Shown: piece by piece, positions 36,601-45,373 of the stretch
Position numbering within the stretch: the first letter of the stretch is position 1
Layout of the letters: each line of letters starts with the position of its first letter
DNA from: an uncultured Saprospiraceae bacterium
Lineage (GTDB): Bacteria; Bacteroidota; Bacteroidia; Chitinophagales; Saprospiraceae
Assembly (NCBI GenBank): GCA_937980645.1
Contig: CALJPQ010000010.1
Span: 100,797 to 164,796, forward strand
Length of the DNA: 64,000 nt
Reading direction: 5' to 3'
The notes under the pieces: model-generated
The model's input: only the letters and a program-made list of their open reading frames with translations
Told to the model about the DNA's origin: nothing
Database searches by the model: none
Translations under genes and position numbers: made by a program

Positions 36601-37226
36601 TCTTGCTGCAGCTCGGTCGCGCTGGCCGCATTGACTTCACTGACGGCCGACTGCGAAACGCCGCGCTTTTCGAGGGCTTCCAGCAGGTCGAAGTTGTGCA
36701 GGTCGAAGATGAGGAATGGATTTTTGTCGATCTCGTTGGCCACCATGTAGAGCACGGCAGCCATGTGCTTACACGGAATGACCCAATCGGGACATGAGCA
36801 CATGCCTGTGATCTCCTGCCAACGCCGCGGGAAGAGGTGCACGCCGCTCTTACGGAGCTCTTCGTCCAGCTCGGGCGGCAACTCGCGGTTGAGCAGTTTG
36901 GACAGGAATATGGGGTTTTTGGTTACCAACTTGACTATTCGGCGCCGATGGCCCTCGTTGAACCAGGGGATGCGCAAGCTGACCTCGTAAGGCGTGGGCG
37001 CTGTACCCTGCACAAAGGCCGAAATGGAGCCATCTTTGATTTCGAGTTGCCTGACCAGGCCCTTGTTCGCATAGGATTTGCCTCGTGCCAGGCGGTTGGA
37101 GTGGTCAATACCGTTGAGCGCTTCTAACCAGCGCTGGCCCCACCACGTGTTACCGTACGTTTTATTGGTAGCGCCGTCGGCGGCTTCGGGGGCTGGGGGT
37201 TTCTCAAAGTGATAGTAATAACTCAT
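33633..37226 (-). CDS. SWIM zinc-finger SNF2-family helicase
   Basis: The 1197-residue protein begins with a SWIM zinc finger (GMCSCPDWVIPCKHM, residues about 142-156) and a long middle region of unknown fold. The SNF2 ATPase fills residues about 720-1197: motif I LIADDMGLGKTLQV, Ia VVPTTLLTNW, II AIVVDEAQNIKN, III MTGTPVENRLSEYYSI, IV TLIFTQYREMGD, V LLSLKAGGTGLNLT and VI QATDRAYRIGQ. Bacterial relatives resemble RapA-like or DNA-translocating Swi2/Snf2 proteins; their role (chromatin-like remodelling, repair or transcription recycling) is not settled. It stands alone and converges with the PorE-like gene across a 177-bp gap that shows no clear terminator. Confidence 0.94.
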   Translation of the reverse strand: MSYYYHFEKPPAPEAADGATNKTYGNTWWGQRWLEALNGIDHSNRLARGKSYANKGLVRQLEIKDGSISAFVQGTAPTPYEVSLRIPWFNEGHRRRIVKLVTKNPIFLSKLLNRELPPELDEELRKSGVHLFPRRWQEITGMCSCPDWVIPCKHMAAVLYMVANEIDKNPFLIFDLHNFDLLEALEKRGVSQSAVSEVNAASATELQQDIEHTIDEEFSWDDAAIEALDFSRIPPNCSDDLLRLLSEKPVFYPEGDFKKILASAYRALRRQPDSEPAPLTPEEHHWLMAAENAMIVQDGRTGAFWGGLLLDQQGETLLDSETEAQWVGFWERLTPADLALCSPKLRSVHLVYQFARQLALRGAFVPQLVEVSDTEYRIRYVPALLNDSVRAVFEAVRKWVAPGLLTYVDETGQTSEPTASDALTALTALFLRYFMAENTRRLREESPGTIPEWFLTGQTMAFENFDLREYPKAIQLWLNRFFIAEKRYVPVFEVRDNPQTLEFDVRVSIEDRENALKPLVPLKNIFNKRQYDEMRLEVLGDLTNVAEFFPPLAQHINSKGTTPMRFYSHDFPEVLFDMLPIIRLLGIRVLLPRSLRRLSRPHLSMKLTSKGKVASKGLLSFADIIQFQWQIALGGRVLTPEEFVRLARRMRGIVRMNHAYVFLDEYEVAALLNQLENAPEPSPMQLLQIALAERYQGARVFLEDELRQQIEMLLKPEAVPLPEGLKAQLRPYQQRGYEWLYKNIRLGVGSLIADDMGLGKTLQVIAALLRMKQDGNLTPEKKALVVVPTTLLTNWTNEIRKFAPTLRYALYHGPDRSWERLNGAEVVLTTYGILRTDIEKINEHPLAIAVVDEAQNIKNADTAQTKAAKKINAPLRIAMTGTPVENRLSEYYSIFEFINAGLLGSPSEFMTELARPIETERNHEALDRFRKITAPFLLRRVKTDKSIISDLPEKIETNQYCTLTAEQAALYQSAVEEMLQEIAKEDEKDIRRKGLVLKMLTTLKQICNHPAQYLKKGEPDPALSGKAQRLLELLEEILAAGEKTLIFTQYREMGDLLVPMLRDKLGLDVPFLHGGCSREQRDQMVEKFQKHHATRILLLSLKAGGTGLNLTAATNVIHYDLWWNPAVEAQATDRAYRIGQDRNVLVHRLITQGTLEEKIDDMIQRKKELADLTVSVGEKWLGELSNDELRELVRLGS

Positions 37227-37282
37227 CGAAGGAGGAGCTGTGAGCAGGGTTTGAAGGTTTGATTAGCGCGGTGCTTTCGTCG

Positions 37283-37319
37283 GAAGGGTGGTTTAAGTTT
37301 GGCCCTTCGCTTTTTTTTT
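37283..37319 (+). terminator. Orphan rightward terminator-like hairpin
   Basis: GAAGGG and CCCTTC enclose a 14-nt loop, followed by C and nine T residues on the plus strand. It lies in the 224-bp gap between two divergent genes (helicase and PagL-like), where no rightward gene ends. The stem is short, so the call is tentative. Confidence 0.4.
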
Positions 37320-37450
37320 GCTTGTTCGGGTTTGGGTGTGGCAAAGGCAAGTAGTTACTCTGGCAGCTGCCAGGTGTTTGTTGAGCCAGTTCTTGGCCGT
37401 TTGCAGGCCGTTGTTCTTTCTTTGTCGCCTGTACCAACCGGCGTACTGTT

Positions 37451-38593
37451 TTGGTAAAAAAAAGGCGTTTTAGCGCATTTCTGTTGGCTCTCAGCTTGGG
37501 GGTTTCGAGCCAGGCAGCTGCACAGGAGCCTCACGCAGTTTCTCTGGCCATCGAGGCGTCTTCATCGCGGGGGTTTCTGTGGGGCCACACGCCGCGGTTA
37601 ACGATTCGCACCGGGCACCTGGTATTGGGCTACGAACTTGGCCTTTCGTGGCCCACCTGTGGCCGACGCGACTGGGAGGTCTGGCGCCGCTATCCGCTGT
37701 GGGGCGTAAGTGCATGCTATTTTAATTTGGGCGAAGGCGCTCATGAGGCCGCCTGGGGTATTCTGCCCCATTTGACAATACCAATATGGCGCTATCGCCG
37801 GTGGCTCACTGCTTTCCGCATCGGCACGGGTGTAGGCTACGTGGTACGCCCATACGATAGCTTCAGCAACCCTGCGGAAAATGCCATTGGTTCGCACTGG
37901 AACAACCTGACGCAATTTCGGTTGGGGGGCACATACCGCTTTAGCCCTCATTGGCGCTTACAAGCCGGAGTGATGCTCTCCCACCTCTCTAATGGCGCTG
38001 CAAAGTTACCAAACTTTGGCATAAACCTGCCGGCTTATTTTTTTTCCTTAGACGGCTCTCCTGGTGGCACGGATGAAAGCCGGTTCCGCTCTGTCGCCCC
38101 GCCCAATCGGGCCGAACGCCGCTGGGGCATGCTGCTGGGCGGCAGCTTTGCGCAGGTAGAGTATGCCATCGTGGATGGCCCCAAATACGCCATTTGGAGC
38201 GCTTCTGCAGGCGCACTCTTCTACCTCAACCGCCTCAATCGCCTGACGCTGAGTCTCGAAGGTGAGCACCACCCTGCTGTGGCCGAGTTCGGCCTGCAAA
38301 CGGGCGGCTTCCTCAGCATCCGCGCTGCGCGTAGCGGAGCATATCGGCTGGCTGTAGCCCCTGGCGCCGAATTTCTCTTCGGGCCGGTAGGCATCCATGT
38401 TCAGGCGGGTGTTTACACCGGCAGCGCCAACATTAACCGCTATGTGCCCGCACCCTGGTACAGCCGCCTGAGCCTGCGCGGCTATTTGCCGCCCATACCA
38501 GGTACCGACGTACGCCTGTGGGCGGGCATCGCCCTGAAAGCCCACCGCGTCAACGCGGAAACAATTGCCCTGCAAGCAGGTATTGCTTATTGA
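37451..38593 (+). CDS. PagL-like lipid A deacylase / acyloxyacyl hydrolase
   Basis: The 380-residue outer-membrane protein carries a signal peptide (FSAFLLALSLGVSSQAAAQ) and a predicted barrel. The stretch LSHLSNGAAKLPNFGINLP near residues 175-193 matches the PagL active-site pattern with its His and Ser (HxSN). PagL removes the 3-O acyl chain of lipid A at the cell surface. It is about twice as long as classic PagL, as in other Bacteroidota members, with an added C-terminal barrel half. The start is uncertain: TTG at 37451 is the first good one, and no ATG precedes the signal peptide. A strong hairpin follows 10 nt after the stop. LpxB, which makes lipid A, is 22 kb away. Confidence 0.8.
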   Translation: MVKKRRFSAFLLALSLGVSSQAAAQEPHAVSLAIEASSSRGFLWGHTPRLTIRTGHLVLGYELGLSWPTCGRRDWEVWRRYPLWGVSACYFNLGEGAHEAAWGILPHLTIPIWRYRRWLTAFRIGTGVGYVVRPYDSFSNPAENAIGSHWNNLTQFRLGGTYRFSPHWRLQAGVMLSHLSNGAAKLPNFGINLPAYFFSLDGSPGGTDESRFRSVAPPNRAERRWGMLLGGSFAQVEYAIVDGPKYAIWSASAGALFYLNRLNRLTLSLEGEHHPAVAEFGLQTGGFLSIRAARSGAYRLAVAPGAEFLFGPVGIHVQAGVYTGSANINRYVPAPWYSRLSLRGYLPPIPGTDVRLWAGIALKAHRVNAETIALQAGIAY

Positions 38594-38602
38594 AAAAAAG
38601 AG

Positions 38603-38644
38603 GAAACCCGCGCGGCTTCATTTTTCACAAACTGCGCGGGTTTC
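38603..38644. terminator. Bidirectional terminator between PagL-like and protease genes
   Basis: GAAACCCGCGC and GCGCGGGTTTC form a perfect 11-bp stem with a 20-nt loop, set between two converging genes. A-rich sequence lies on the left and TTTC plus AAAAT on the right. It probably ends transcription from both sides. Confidence 0.75.
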
Positions 38645-38673
38645 TGCAAAATAACAGGCTTCGGTAGTGGGCA

Positions 38674-41600
38674 TCAACGCTGAATAGAGATGGCCACCGG
38701 CACGATGCTCTCGCCGCGGCGCACCAGCAGGGTGTAGCGACCGCCAGGCAGGTCGGGTAGGTGGAAGTGCTGCTTTAGCTCGCCAGCACCAAAGTCTGCC
38801 CGGCTCTGATGAATCAGACGACCGGTAGCGTCCACAAGCACAAAGGCGACTTCCGCTGCAGGCTCACCGCGCATTTCCAGAGTAAAGCGCCCCGCGCTGG
38901 GGTTCGGATACAGTGCCAGTGCCTGTAGCCAGGCGGCATCGCGTATGCCGGAGGTGAGCACGATGGTCTTTTGCAGCGTGGCCGCACCGCAGTTGTTGAG
39001 CACCGTCAGGCTCACTGTGTATGTGCCTGGGCTGGCGTACGTGTGCGTCGGGTTGGTCTCGTTGCTCGTAGTGCCATCGCCAAAGTTCCAGGTGTACGAC
39101 GTGCCGTTTTGCGACTGGTTGGCAAAGGCCACGCTCAGGTTCGTAGCCGTATAGTCGAAGCCGGCTATGGGTAGGGCCAGCACTTCTATGAGGTTTTGTA
39201 GCGTGAGCGTATCCGCCCCGTATGCGTTGGTAACAATCAAGGTTACAGGATAGACACCGGGCGTCATGTACGTAATGGTCGGGTTCTGCTCTGCCGATAC
39301 TGTCGGGTTGCCGCCCGGGAACGACCAGTTCCAGGCAATTGGGTTGCCCGCCGATTGGTCGGTAAACTGTACGGTGAACGGCATACACCCTTGCGTGGCG
39401 CTGGGCTTGAAGCCTGCAATGGGCGCGGCGCCCTGGATTTCCACTTGGGTACTGAACTCGACGCTACCACAGGCATTTTCGGCGCGTAGCGTAACGGTGT
39501 AAGCCCCCGGCTGGGCATAGGTATGCGTCGGGTTCGTTTCATTGCTCGTGTTGCCGTCGCCGAAGTCCCAGTGGAAGCTGGTCGCATTTTGCGAGGTGTT
39601 GGTCAGCACAATGCCCAGGCCTGCCTGCTGTACAGTGAAGCCCACCGTGGGCAGGCCCTGCACGGAGATGGTCATCGTGCTGGTGCTGCTGCCGGCAGCG
39701 TTGCTAGCCACCAGTGTAACGGTGTACGTGCCCGGGTCTTTGAACACCACCGTCGGGTTGCTCTCGGTGCTGCTCGCCGGTGTGCCACCTTCGAACGTCC
39801 AGTTGAACTCAGTAGCATCAGCGCTGGACTGGTTCGTGAACGTTACTGTCAGTGGTGCGCAACCGCTCGTGGTGCTGGCGCTAAACGAAGCCGTGGGCGG
39901 CAGCAGGATAGTTATCGTTTGCGTGCTCGTTGTCGTGCCACAGGCGTTGCTGGCCGTCAGCACCACCGTGTATGTGCCGCTGGCGGTGTACGTGTGCGAC
40001 GGGTTTTCCTCCGTGCTGCCGTTGCCGTCGCCGAAGTCCCAGCTGTACGAAGTTGCCCCGCCCGATTGGTTGGTAAAGCTAGCTGTTGGTCCCGAAACGC
40101 TGGCCTCAAAGGCGGCTGCTGGTGGGCCGAGCACGATGATGAAATCTTCCTGCTCCGTAGTGCTGCTGCCGGCGCTGTTACTCACCGTCAGCGTAACGGA
40201 ATAAACGCCCGGATTGTCGTAGGTAACCGTTGGGGTTTGCTCTGTGGACGACGAGGGCATGCCACCGGGGAACTCCCAGAAAAACTCCACAGCGTTAGCC
40301 GACGAGGCGTTGGTGAATTGAACCGTCAGAGGCCCACAGCCGCTCATTGGGCTGGCCGTAAAGCCCGCCACAGGCGGCGTAACGATGGTAATCGCCTGCG
40401 TAAAGGTGTCGGTGTTGCAGGAGTTGGCCGCAATCAGCGTAACGGTATAGGTGCCGTCCTGCGCATACGTGTGCGTGGGATTGGCCTGGTTGCTGGTATT
40501 GCCGTCGCCGAAATGCCACAGGAACGTGTTGGCGTTGATAGACGTGTTTTGGAAGGACACGCTGGCGCCATTTACCGTGCTGGTGAACGACGCGGAAGCG
40601 TCTTCAAACACTTGGATGTAGTTGGTCTGCGTAAGCGTATCGCTTCCCTGAGCGTTGGAGACAATAAGCGTTACCGAGTACAGACCTGAAGAAGAATACG
40701 TAACGACTGGGTTCTGCTCGGTGGATGACGAAGGGGTACCTCCTGGGAATAGCCACAGGAATTCCGTTGTATTGTTCGACGAAGTGCTGGTGAATTGCAC
40801 CGTCAGCGGCCCACAGTCAGCCGTGGGCGAGGCCGTAAAGCCGGCCACAGGTGGCGTGGCAATGGTTACCGTTTGGGTAGAGGTGCTGGTGCCGCAAGGG
40901 CCAGTAGCTGTGAGCGTTACGGTGTAGGTGCCGTCGTTGGCGTAGGTGTGCGTCGGGTTTTGTTCGGTGCTGCTGTTGCCGTCGCCGAAGTCCCAGTTAT
41001 AGGTAGTAGCATTGGCCGAGTTGTTCGTAAAAGCGGCATTGGCACCATTTACAGCAACCGAGAAGCCCGCTACCGGTGGCGGCGCTACTGTGATGAGGTT
41101 GGTTTGTGTGAGCGTATCGCTACCGGCAGCGTTGGAGACGATAAGCGTTACCGAATAGGTTCCCACAGCATTGTAAGTAACCGTGGGGTTTTGGGCCGTT
41201 GAGGTATCAGGCGCACCGCCCGGGAATTCCCAATAGAACGAAGCACTATTGGGCGACGAGGTACTGGTAAACTGTACCGTCAGTGGGCCGCAACCACTCG
41301 TTGGATTGGCCGTGAAGCCTGCTGTGGGCGGTGTAACGATGGTTACCATCTGCTCAAAAGTGTCCACACCACACGGGCCGGTAGCGATAAGCCTTACCGT
41401 ATAGACGCCATCCTGCGCATAGGTATGTTCCGGGTTTTGCTCCGTACTACCGTTGCCGTCGCCGAAATCCCACGCATAGCTGTTCGCATTTTGCGACGTG
41501 TTGTTGAACGTCGCCTCAAAGCCGTTTGTCGTTGCCGTAAAGCCCGCTGCAGGTGGTGGGCCTACAGTGATGAGGTTCGTTTGCGTCAGGGTATCGCTGC

Positions 41601-44451
41601 CGGCGGCGTTGGAGACGATAAGTGTTGCCGAATAGATGCCTGGTACTGTGTACGTTACCGCCGGATTTTGCGCCGTCGAAGTATCGGGCGTACCGCCCGG
41701 GAATGACCACTGGAATGAAGCGCTATTGGCCGATGAGGTGCTGGTAAACTGTACCGTCAGTGGGCCACAACCGCTCGTTGGGCTTGCTGTAAAGCCCGCT
41801 GTGGGTGGCGTGACGATGGTTACCGTCTGCTCAAGAGTATCCACGCCACAAGGGCCGGTGGCAATGAGCCTTACTGTATAGACACCATCCTGGGCGTAGG
41901 TGTGCTCCGGGTTTTGCTCTGTGCTGCCATTACCGTCGCCAAAATCCCATGTATAGCTGCTAGCGTTTTGCGATGTGTTGTTGAACGTCGCCTCAAAGCC
42001 ATTCGTCGTAGCCGTGAAGCCCGCCGTGGGCGGTGGGGTCACCTGAATGAAATTGTTTTGCGTCAGCGTGTGCGAGCCTAAGGGGTTGGTAACGGTGAGT
42101 GTTACGTTGTAGTTGCCCGGCGCGTTGTAAGTAACGGTTGGGTTTTGTGCCGACGACGTGTCGGGTGTACCTCCTGGGAATTGCCAGGCATACGATGTTG
42201 GGTTACCCAGTGAAGTGCTGGTGAATTGCACCGTCAGCGGCCCACAGCCCGAAGTAGGCGAAGCCGTAAAGCTGGCCAACGGTGGACCAACCACCGTAAC
42301 CGTCTTGGTGGAGGTGTTGCTCCCGCAGGCGTTGGTGGCCGTGAGTGTTACCGTATAGGTGCCGCTTTGGGCGTAGGTATGCACTGGGTTTTGCGCCGTA
42401 CTGGTGTTACCGTCGCCGAAGTTCCACAGGAACGTGTTGGCCCCTTGCGAGGTGTTGTTGAACGTTACCTTCAGGGTGTCCACCGTGAAGTTGAAGTTCG
42501 ACGATGGAATGTTCTGCACCGTGATGTAATTCGTTTTGGTAATCTGGCTCGTGCCCGTAGAGTTGATAGCTGTCAGCGTTACCGAATACGTGCCCGACAG
42601 CTGATAAGAGACGATGGGGTTCTTCAAATTGGAACTGGCCGGTGCACCTCCCGGAAATTGCCAGATGAACGACGTAGCATTTGATGAGGACTCGTTAGTG
42701 AATTGAACCACCAACGGCGCACATCCGGATGTGGGGTCTGCTGAAAAGTCAGCCGTGGGCACCGTGTTGATAACTACTGTGCGGACAGCCGTGCCGCAGT
42801 CGTTACTGACCGTCAGTGTTACAGTGTAGATGCCTGCTTGCGCATAGGTGTACGTCGGATTCTCCTCATTGCTGAAGCCGCCGTCGCCGAAGTCCCAGTT
42901 GAACGAGGTGGCATTTTGCGATGTGCTGGTGAAATTGTACGTCAGCCCATTAAAGGTAAAAGTGAAGTTGGCCGTGGGAGTCGGCCTAATCAATACTGGC
43001 TTCGTGATTGAACTCGTACCACCAGGCCCGGACACCGTAAGCACGACGTTGTAGGTGCCGGCCGTGCTCCACGTAACTACCGGATTTTGCTGAGTGGACG
43101 ACGCCGGCGAGCCACCCGGAAATACCCAGTTGCGCGAAGTAACATTACCAGTAGATTGATCGGTAAACTGCACCTGCTGCAAGCGGCAGGCCGGATTGGG
43201 CGACCAATCAAAGTCAGCAGTCAGTGGCTGGTTGGAGCCGCATGGCTGGAAGCAACCCGAGTTGATGCGGTTGGTGATGTAGTTGCTGATGACATTCACT
43301 GAGTTACTACTCCAGCTGTTGGAGGTGCTCACAAAGGGACACATAATATAATTTGGAGGGCAACTGCCACCACCTACTGGGTCGTGATTGGCCGACATGT
43401 TGTGCCCGATTTCGTGCGACGTCAGGCAGCGCAGCAATTCAGAATTTGAGGAAAAATCCTGCAGACAGTGGTATTTATTCGAGTTACACATACCATTAAG
43501 GTACGCTATCCCAATGGTGCTGCCGTCGAAGTCTCGGTTTGTCCATAACTCGCCATTGTCAAACGGGACACCAAAGCCGTTGGCATTACCCCAGTTGCGG
43601 AACGAAGCCAACAGCTGGCCCGGATCTGTCGAGTTCGTCCAAGGGTCATTGCCCGTTACCACGAATTGCGTAACGATGACAAATTGCATATCGTGGTTGA
43701 AAACGCCCGTGTAATCGCCCTGGACGTTGTTGATGATGCCGATGTTGCGCGCTTCCACCGCTCCTACGGAACCGTATTTATTAAACATAGACTTGTCAGA
43801 GGCGATCGCTATTTCAATTTCATAGCATCCCGAAGCCTCCGGGACGTCGTCCTTCTTTTTTTCGAGGTATCGCTCGTGCTCTTCGGCTGCCAGCAGCATG
43901 CAATCGCCGTGGTCGTGATCGTGGTCTCGGATGACCGCGCTCATCGGGTACACCAAAAAGAGATCGCGCGAGGCATCCGATTGGTGGTACCACAACGGCT
44001 CAATGTAGTAGCGCTCGCCAGCCGACTCTACAAACCCGTAGAGAAAATCTCGATCCACCGTCAGGCGCGCTTTTCCGGCGCTCTTCATTTCATAGCCCCA
44101 AAAAGCAATGTCGCGCCGACGTCGGTGCATCTCCGTACCGTTTTCCGTGGCTACCTGCAAAAAGTAACCCGGCGCCAGTAACCGACTCGGCTGCAGCTGG
44201 AGTGACCACTCGTAACGGTCGCCCAGGCGCAACGTAAACGAAGCATTTTCCGGCGACTCCGTCAGCAGCTGCTGAACAGCCATCGGGTTGATGCGGTACA
44301 CCTGCCACTCTCGCAGCGCCAGATGAACACCTATCGGCACCGATACCTGTTGTTCCAGGCCCGTGATGGTCTGGGCCTTCAGTATAGCCGAAAATAACAC
44401 CGGTAGTATCCACAGAAACCACCGATGATTACGCAGTAGGTAGTTGAGCAT
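38674..44451 (-). CDS. Secreted reprolysin-like metalloprotease with 18 PKD domains and T9SS sorting domain
   Basis: The 1925-residue protein has a signal peptide (WFLWILPVLFSAILKAQ), then a propeptide-like region with DHDHDHGDC near residue 178. The catalytic domain has the zinc motif SHEIGHNMSANHD (residues about 342-354), as in M12B reprolysins and relatives. From residue about 408 to 1830 follow 18 PKD domains in nine pairs. Each pair joins a Cys-containing PGG type (SGCGPLTVQFTSTSS, FPGGTP) to an FGDG type (WDFGDGNGSTEQNP). The C-terminus is a type A T9SS sorting domain (LYPNPSAGRFTLEM to VPVAISIQR). It should be surface-bound or released and degrade proteins; the PKD stack may act as a stalk or bind polymers. 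Long plus-strand frames over it are shadows. Confidence 0.95.
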   Translation of the reverse strand: MLNYLLRNHRWFLWILPVLFSAILKAQTITGLEQQVSVPIGVHLALREWQVYRINPMAVQQLLTESPENASFTLRLGDRYEWSLQLQPSRLLAPGYFLQVATENGTEMHRRRRDIAFWGYEMKSAGKARLTVDRDFLYGFVESAGERYYIEPLWYHQSDASRDLFLVYPMSAVIRDHDHDHGDCMLLAAEEHERYLEKKKDDVPEASGCYEIEIAIASDKSMFNKYGSVGAVEARNIGIINNVQGDYTGVFNHDMQFVIVTQFVVTGNDPWTNSTDPGQLLASFRNWGNANGFGVPFDNGELWTNRDFDGSTIGIAYLNGMCNSNKYHCLQDFSSNSELLRCLTSHEIGHNMSANHDPVGGGSCPPNYIMCPFVSTSNSWSSNSVNVISNYITNRINSGCFQPCGSNQPLTADFDWSPNPACRLQQVQFTDQSTGNVTSRNWVFPGGSPASSTQQNPVVTWSTAGTYNVVLTVSGPGGTSSITKPVLIRPTPTANFTFTFNGLTYNFTSTSQNATSFNWDFGDGGFSNEENPTYTYAQAGIYTVTLTVSNDCGTAVRTVVINTVPTADFSADPTSGCAPLVVQFTNESSSNATSFIWQFPGGAPASSNLKNPIVSYQLSGTYSVTLTAINSTGTSQITKTNYITVQNIPSSNFNFTVDTLKVTFNNTSQGANTFLWNFGDGNTSTAQNPVHTYAQSGTYTVTLTATNACGSNTSTKTVTVVGPPLASFTASPTSGCGPLTVQFTSTSLGNPTSYAWQFPGGTPDTSSAQNPTVTYNAPGNYNVTLTVTNPLGSHTLTQNNFIQVTPPPTAGFTATTNGFEATFNNTSQNASSYTWDFGDGNGSTEQNPEHTYAQDGVYTVRLIATGPCGVDTLEQTVTIVTPPTAGFTASPTSGCGPLTVQFTSTSSANSASFQWSFPGGTPDTSTAQNPAVTYTVPGIYSATLIVSNAAGSDTLTQTNLITVGPPPAAGFTATTNGFEATFNNTSQNANSYAWDFGDGNGSTEQNPEHTYAQDGVYTVRLIATGPCGVDTFEQMVTIVTPPTAGFTANPTSGCGPLTVQFTSTSSPNSASFYWEFPGGAPDTSTAQNPTVTYNAVGTYSVTLIVSNAAGSDTLTQTNLITVAPPPVAGFSVAVNGANAAFTNNSANATTYNWDFGDGNSSTEQNPTHTYANDGTYTVTLTATGPCGTSTSTQTVTIATPPVAGFTASPTADCGPLTVQFTSTSSNNTTEFLWLFPGGTPSSSTEQNPVVTYSSSGLYSVTLIVSNAQGSDTLTQTNYIQVFEDASASFTSTVNGASVSFQNTSINANTFLWHFGDGNTSNQANPTHTYAQDGTYTVTLIAANSCNTDTFTQAITIVTPPVAGFTASPMSGCGPLTVQFTNASSANAVEFFWEFPGGMPSSSTEQTPTVTYDNPGVYSVTLTVSNSAGSSTTEQEDFIIVLGPPAAAFEASVSGPTASFTNQSGGATSYSWDFGDGNGSTEENPSHTYTASGTYTVVLTASNACGTTTSTQTITILLPPTASFSASTTSGCAPLTVTFTNQSSADATEFNWTFEGGTPASSTESNPTVVFKDPGTYTVTLVASNAAGSSTSTMTISVQGLPTVGFTVQQAGLGIVLTNTSQNATSFHWDFGDGNTSNETNPTHTYAQPGAYTVTLRAENACGSVEFSTQVEIQGAAPIAGFKPSATQGCMPFTVQFTDQSAGNPIAWNWSFPGGNPTVSAEQNPTITYMTPGVYPVTLIVTNAYGADTLTLQNLIEVLALPIAGFDYTATNLSVAFANQSQNGTSYTWNFGDGTTSNETNPTHTYASPGTYTVSLTVLNNCGAATLQKTIVLTSGIRDAAWLQALALYPNPSAGRFTLEMRGEPAAEVAFVLVDATGRLIHQSRADFGAGELKQHFHLPDLPGGRYTLLVRRGESIVPVAISIQR
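38955..43225 (-). repeat. Nine tandem PKD-domain dyads inside the metalloprotease
   Basis: Pairs of about 165 codons (495 bp) recur nine times. Within each pair the two PKD domains are different in type (PGG with a Cys near the start, then FGDG with a Cys near the end). The copies at roughly 41545-42040 and 41075-41545 are nearly identical, with GFTATTNGFEATFNNTSQN repeated exactly in both. This points to a recent duplication of whole pairs. It is a coding repeat, not a CRISPR array. Confidence 0.88.
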
Positions 44452-44775
44452 AATAAAAGAAGCGATGTTTAAAAGCCAGGGTAAATGATCATTTCGCAGA
44501 GCAGTCCACTCGGTCGTAAGGCGAAAGACGGTATTTTACATGTGAGGTTGACGGCAAAAATGGCGTACAATCGGGCTGCTCTCGGCTTTTGAAACAGGCA
44601 AAAGAAGGCTCATGCGGCAAATACGACGTTTCTTTGCACGCAATGTCGTCTTTCGAGCGGCGAAAGTAATTGATGTTCTTTTTTTCGCACCCGAATACTC
44701 GCCAAAATGCTCGTTTCGTCAAAAGCGCGACGATTGGGCAGGTGTTCTTCAAGCTGGATTAAAAAATTGTCTCGT
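44452..44775. other. Divergent intergenic region
   Basis: This 324-bp region separates the divergent protease and outer-membrane protein genes and must hold both promoters. No perfect TAnnTTTG box is visible on either strand; TACCGTCTTTCG on the minus strand near 44530 is the closest. Nothing else was recognised. Confidence 0.4.
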
Positions 44776-45369
44776 ATGAAAACCCATCCCCTGATTTTGT
44801 TCACACTTCTCTTGCTGGCCACCGCACCTTCAGCCTTTGCCCAAAAAAATCGGCGCCCTACCGAAAGCCGAACGGGTAAGGAATACTCTCTCAAAGATAA
44901 CCTCTGGTACGGCGGCTTCTTTGGGTTAGGTTTTGGAGGCGGTACGGGGTCTTCGGCCTTCAGCATCAACCTGTCGCCTATGGTGGGCTATAAGATCGTA
45001 CCGCCATTTTCAGTGGGGCCGCGCGTTGGCGTCGGCTATACCTACCAGAAAATTCAGGGCGTAAGGGCGTTCAACCTCTTCGATACGGAAGTGGCTGTTT
45101 TCGCGCGCCTGCACGTATTTCGGGGTTTCTTCCTTCACGGCGAAATAGGCACGCGCTCCGACCAGTACATCGAAACTAACGGGATAGATTTCATCAAAAC
45201 CATCCGCACCCGTCCTCTGCAGGTGGCTGGCATCGGCTACAACTTCAGCGGCGGCCGCGGCGGCTTCGGCCAGGAAATCGCCATCCTGTACGATTTCTTT
45301 ATCGGAAACGACATCAACACCTTCGAAAACCCATGGCAATACCGCTTTGCCATCACCTACGGCTTTTGA
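44776..45369 (+). CDS. Outer-membrane beta-barrel protein, function unknown
   Basis: The 197-residue protein has a clean signal peptide (MKTHPLILFTLLLLATAPSAFAQ) and an eight-strand barrel-like body with alternating aromatic residues (NLWYGGFFGLGFGGGTGSSA, VGPRVGVGYTYQKIQG, FENPWQYRFAITYGF). The terminal Phe is typical of outer-membrane proteins. The start at 44776 is the Met of the signal peptide; the frame upstream is non-coding. It precedes recF by 4 nt, an arrangement that probably reflects compact packing and not shared function. Confidence 0.82.
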   Translation: MKTHPLILFTLLLLATAPSAFAQKNRRPTESRTGKEYSLKDNLWYGGFFGLGFGGGTGSSAFSINLSPMVGYKIVPPFSVGPRVGVGYTYQKIQGVRAFNLFDTEVAVFARLHVFRGFFLHGEIGTRSDQYIETNGIDFIKTIRTRPLQVAGIGYNFSGGRGGFGQEIAILYDFFIGNDINTFENPWQYRFAITYGF

Positions 45370-45373
45370 ACGG

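Noticed and set aside
39523..40689. Rightward frame of 388 codons
   Set aside because: It is antisense to the PKD array, Arg/Gly-rich and itself repetitive; a shadow.
38955..43225. Regular repeats that might suggest a CRISPR array
   Set aside because: The period is about 495 bp, the repeats code for PKD domains in frame, and there are no spacers or cas genes.
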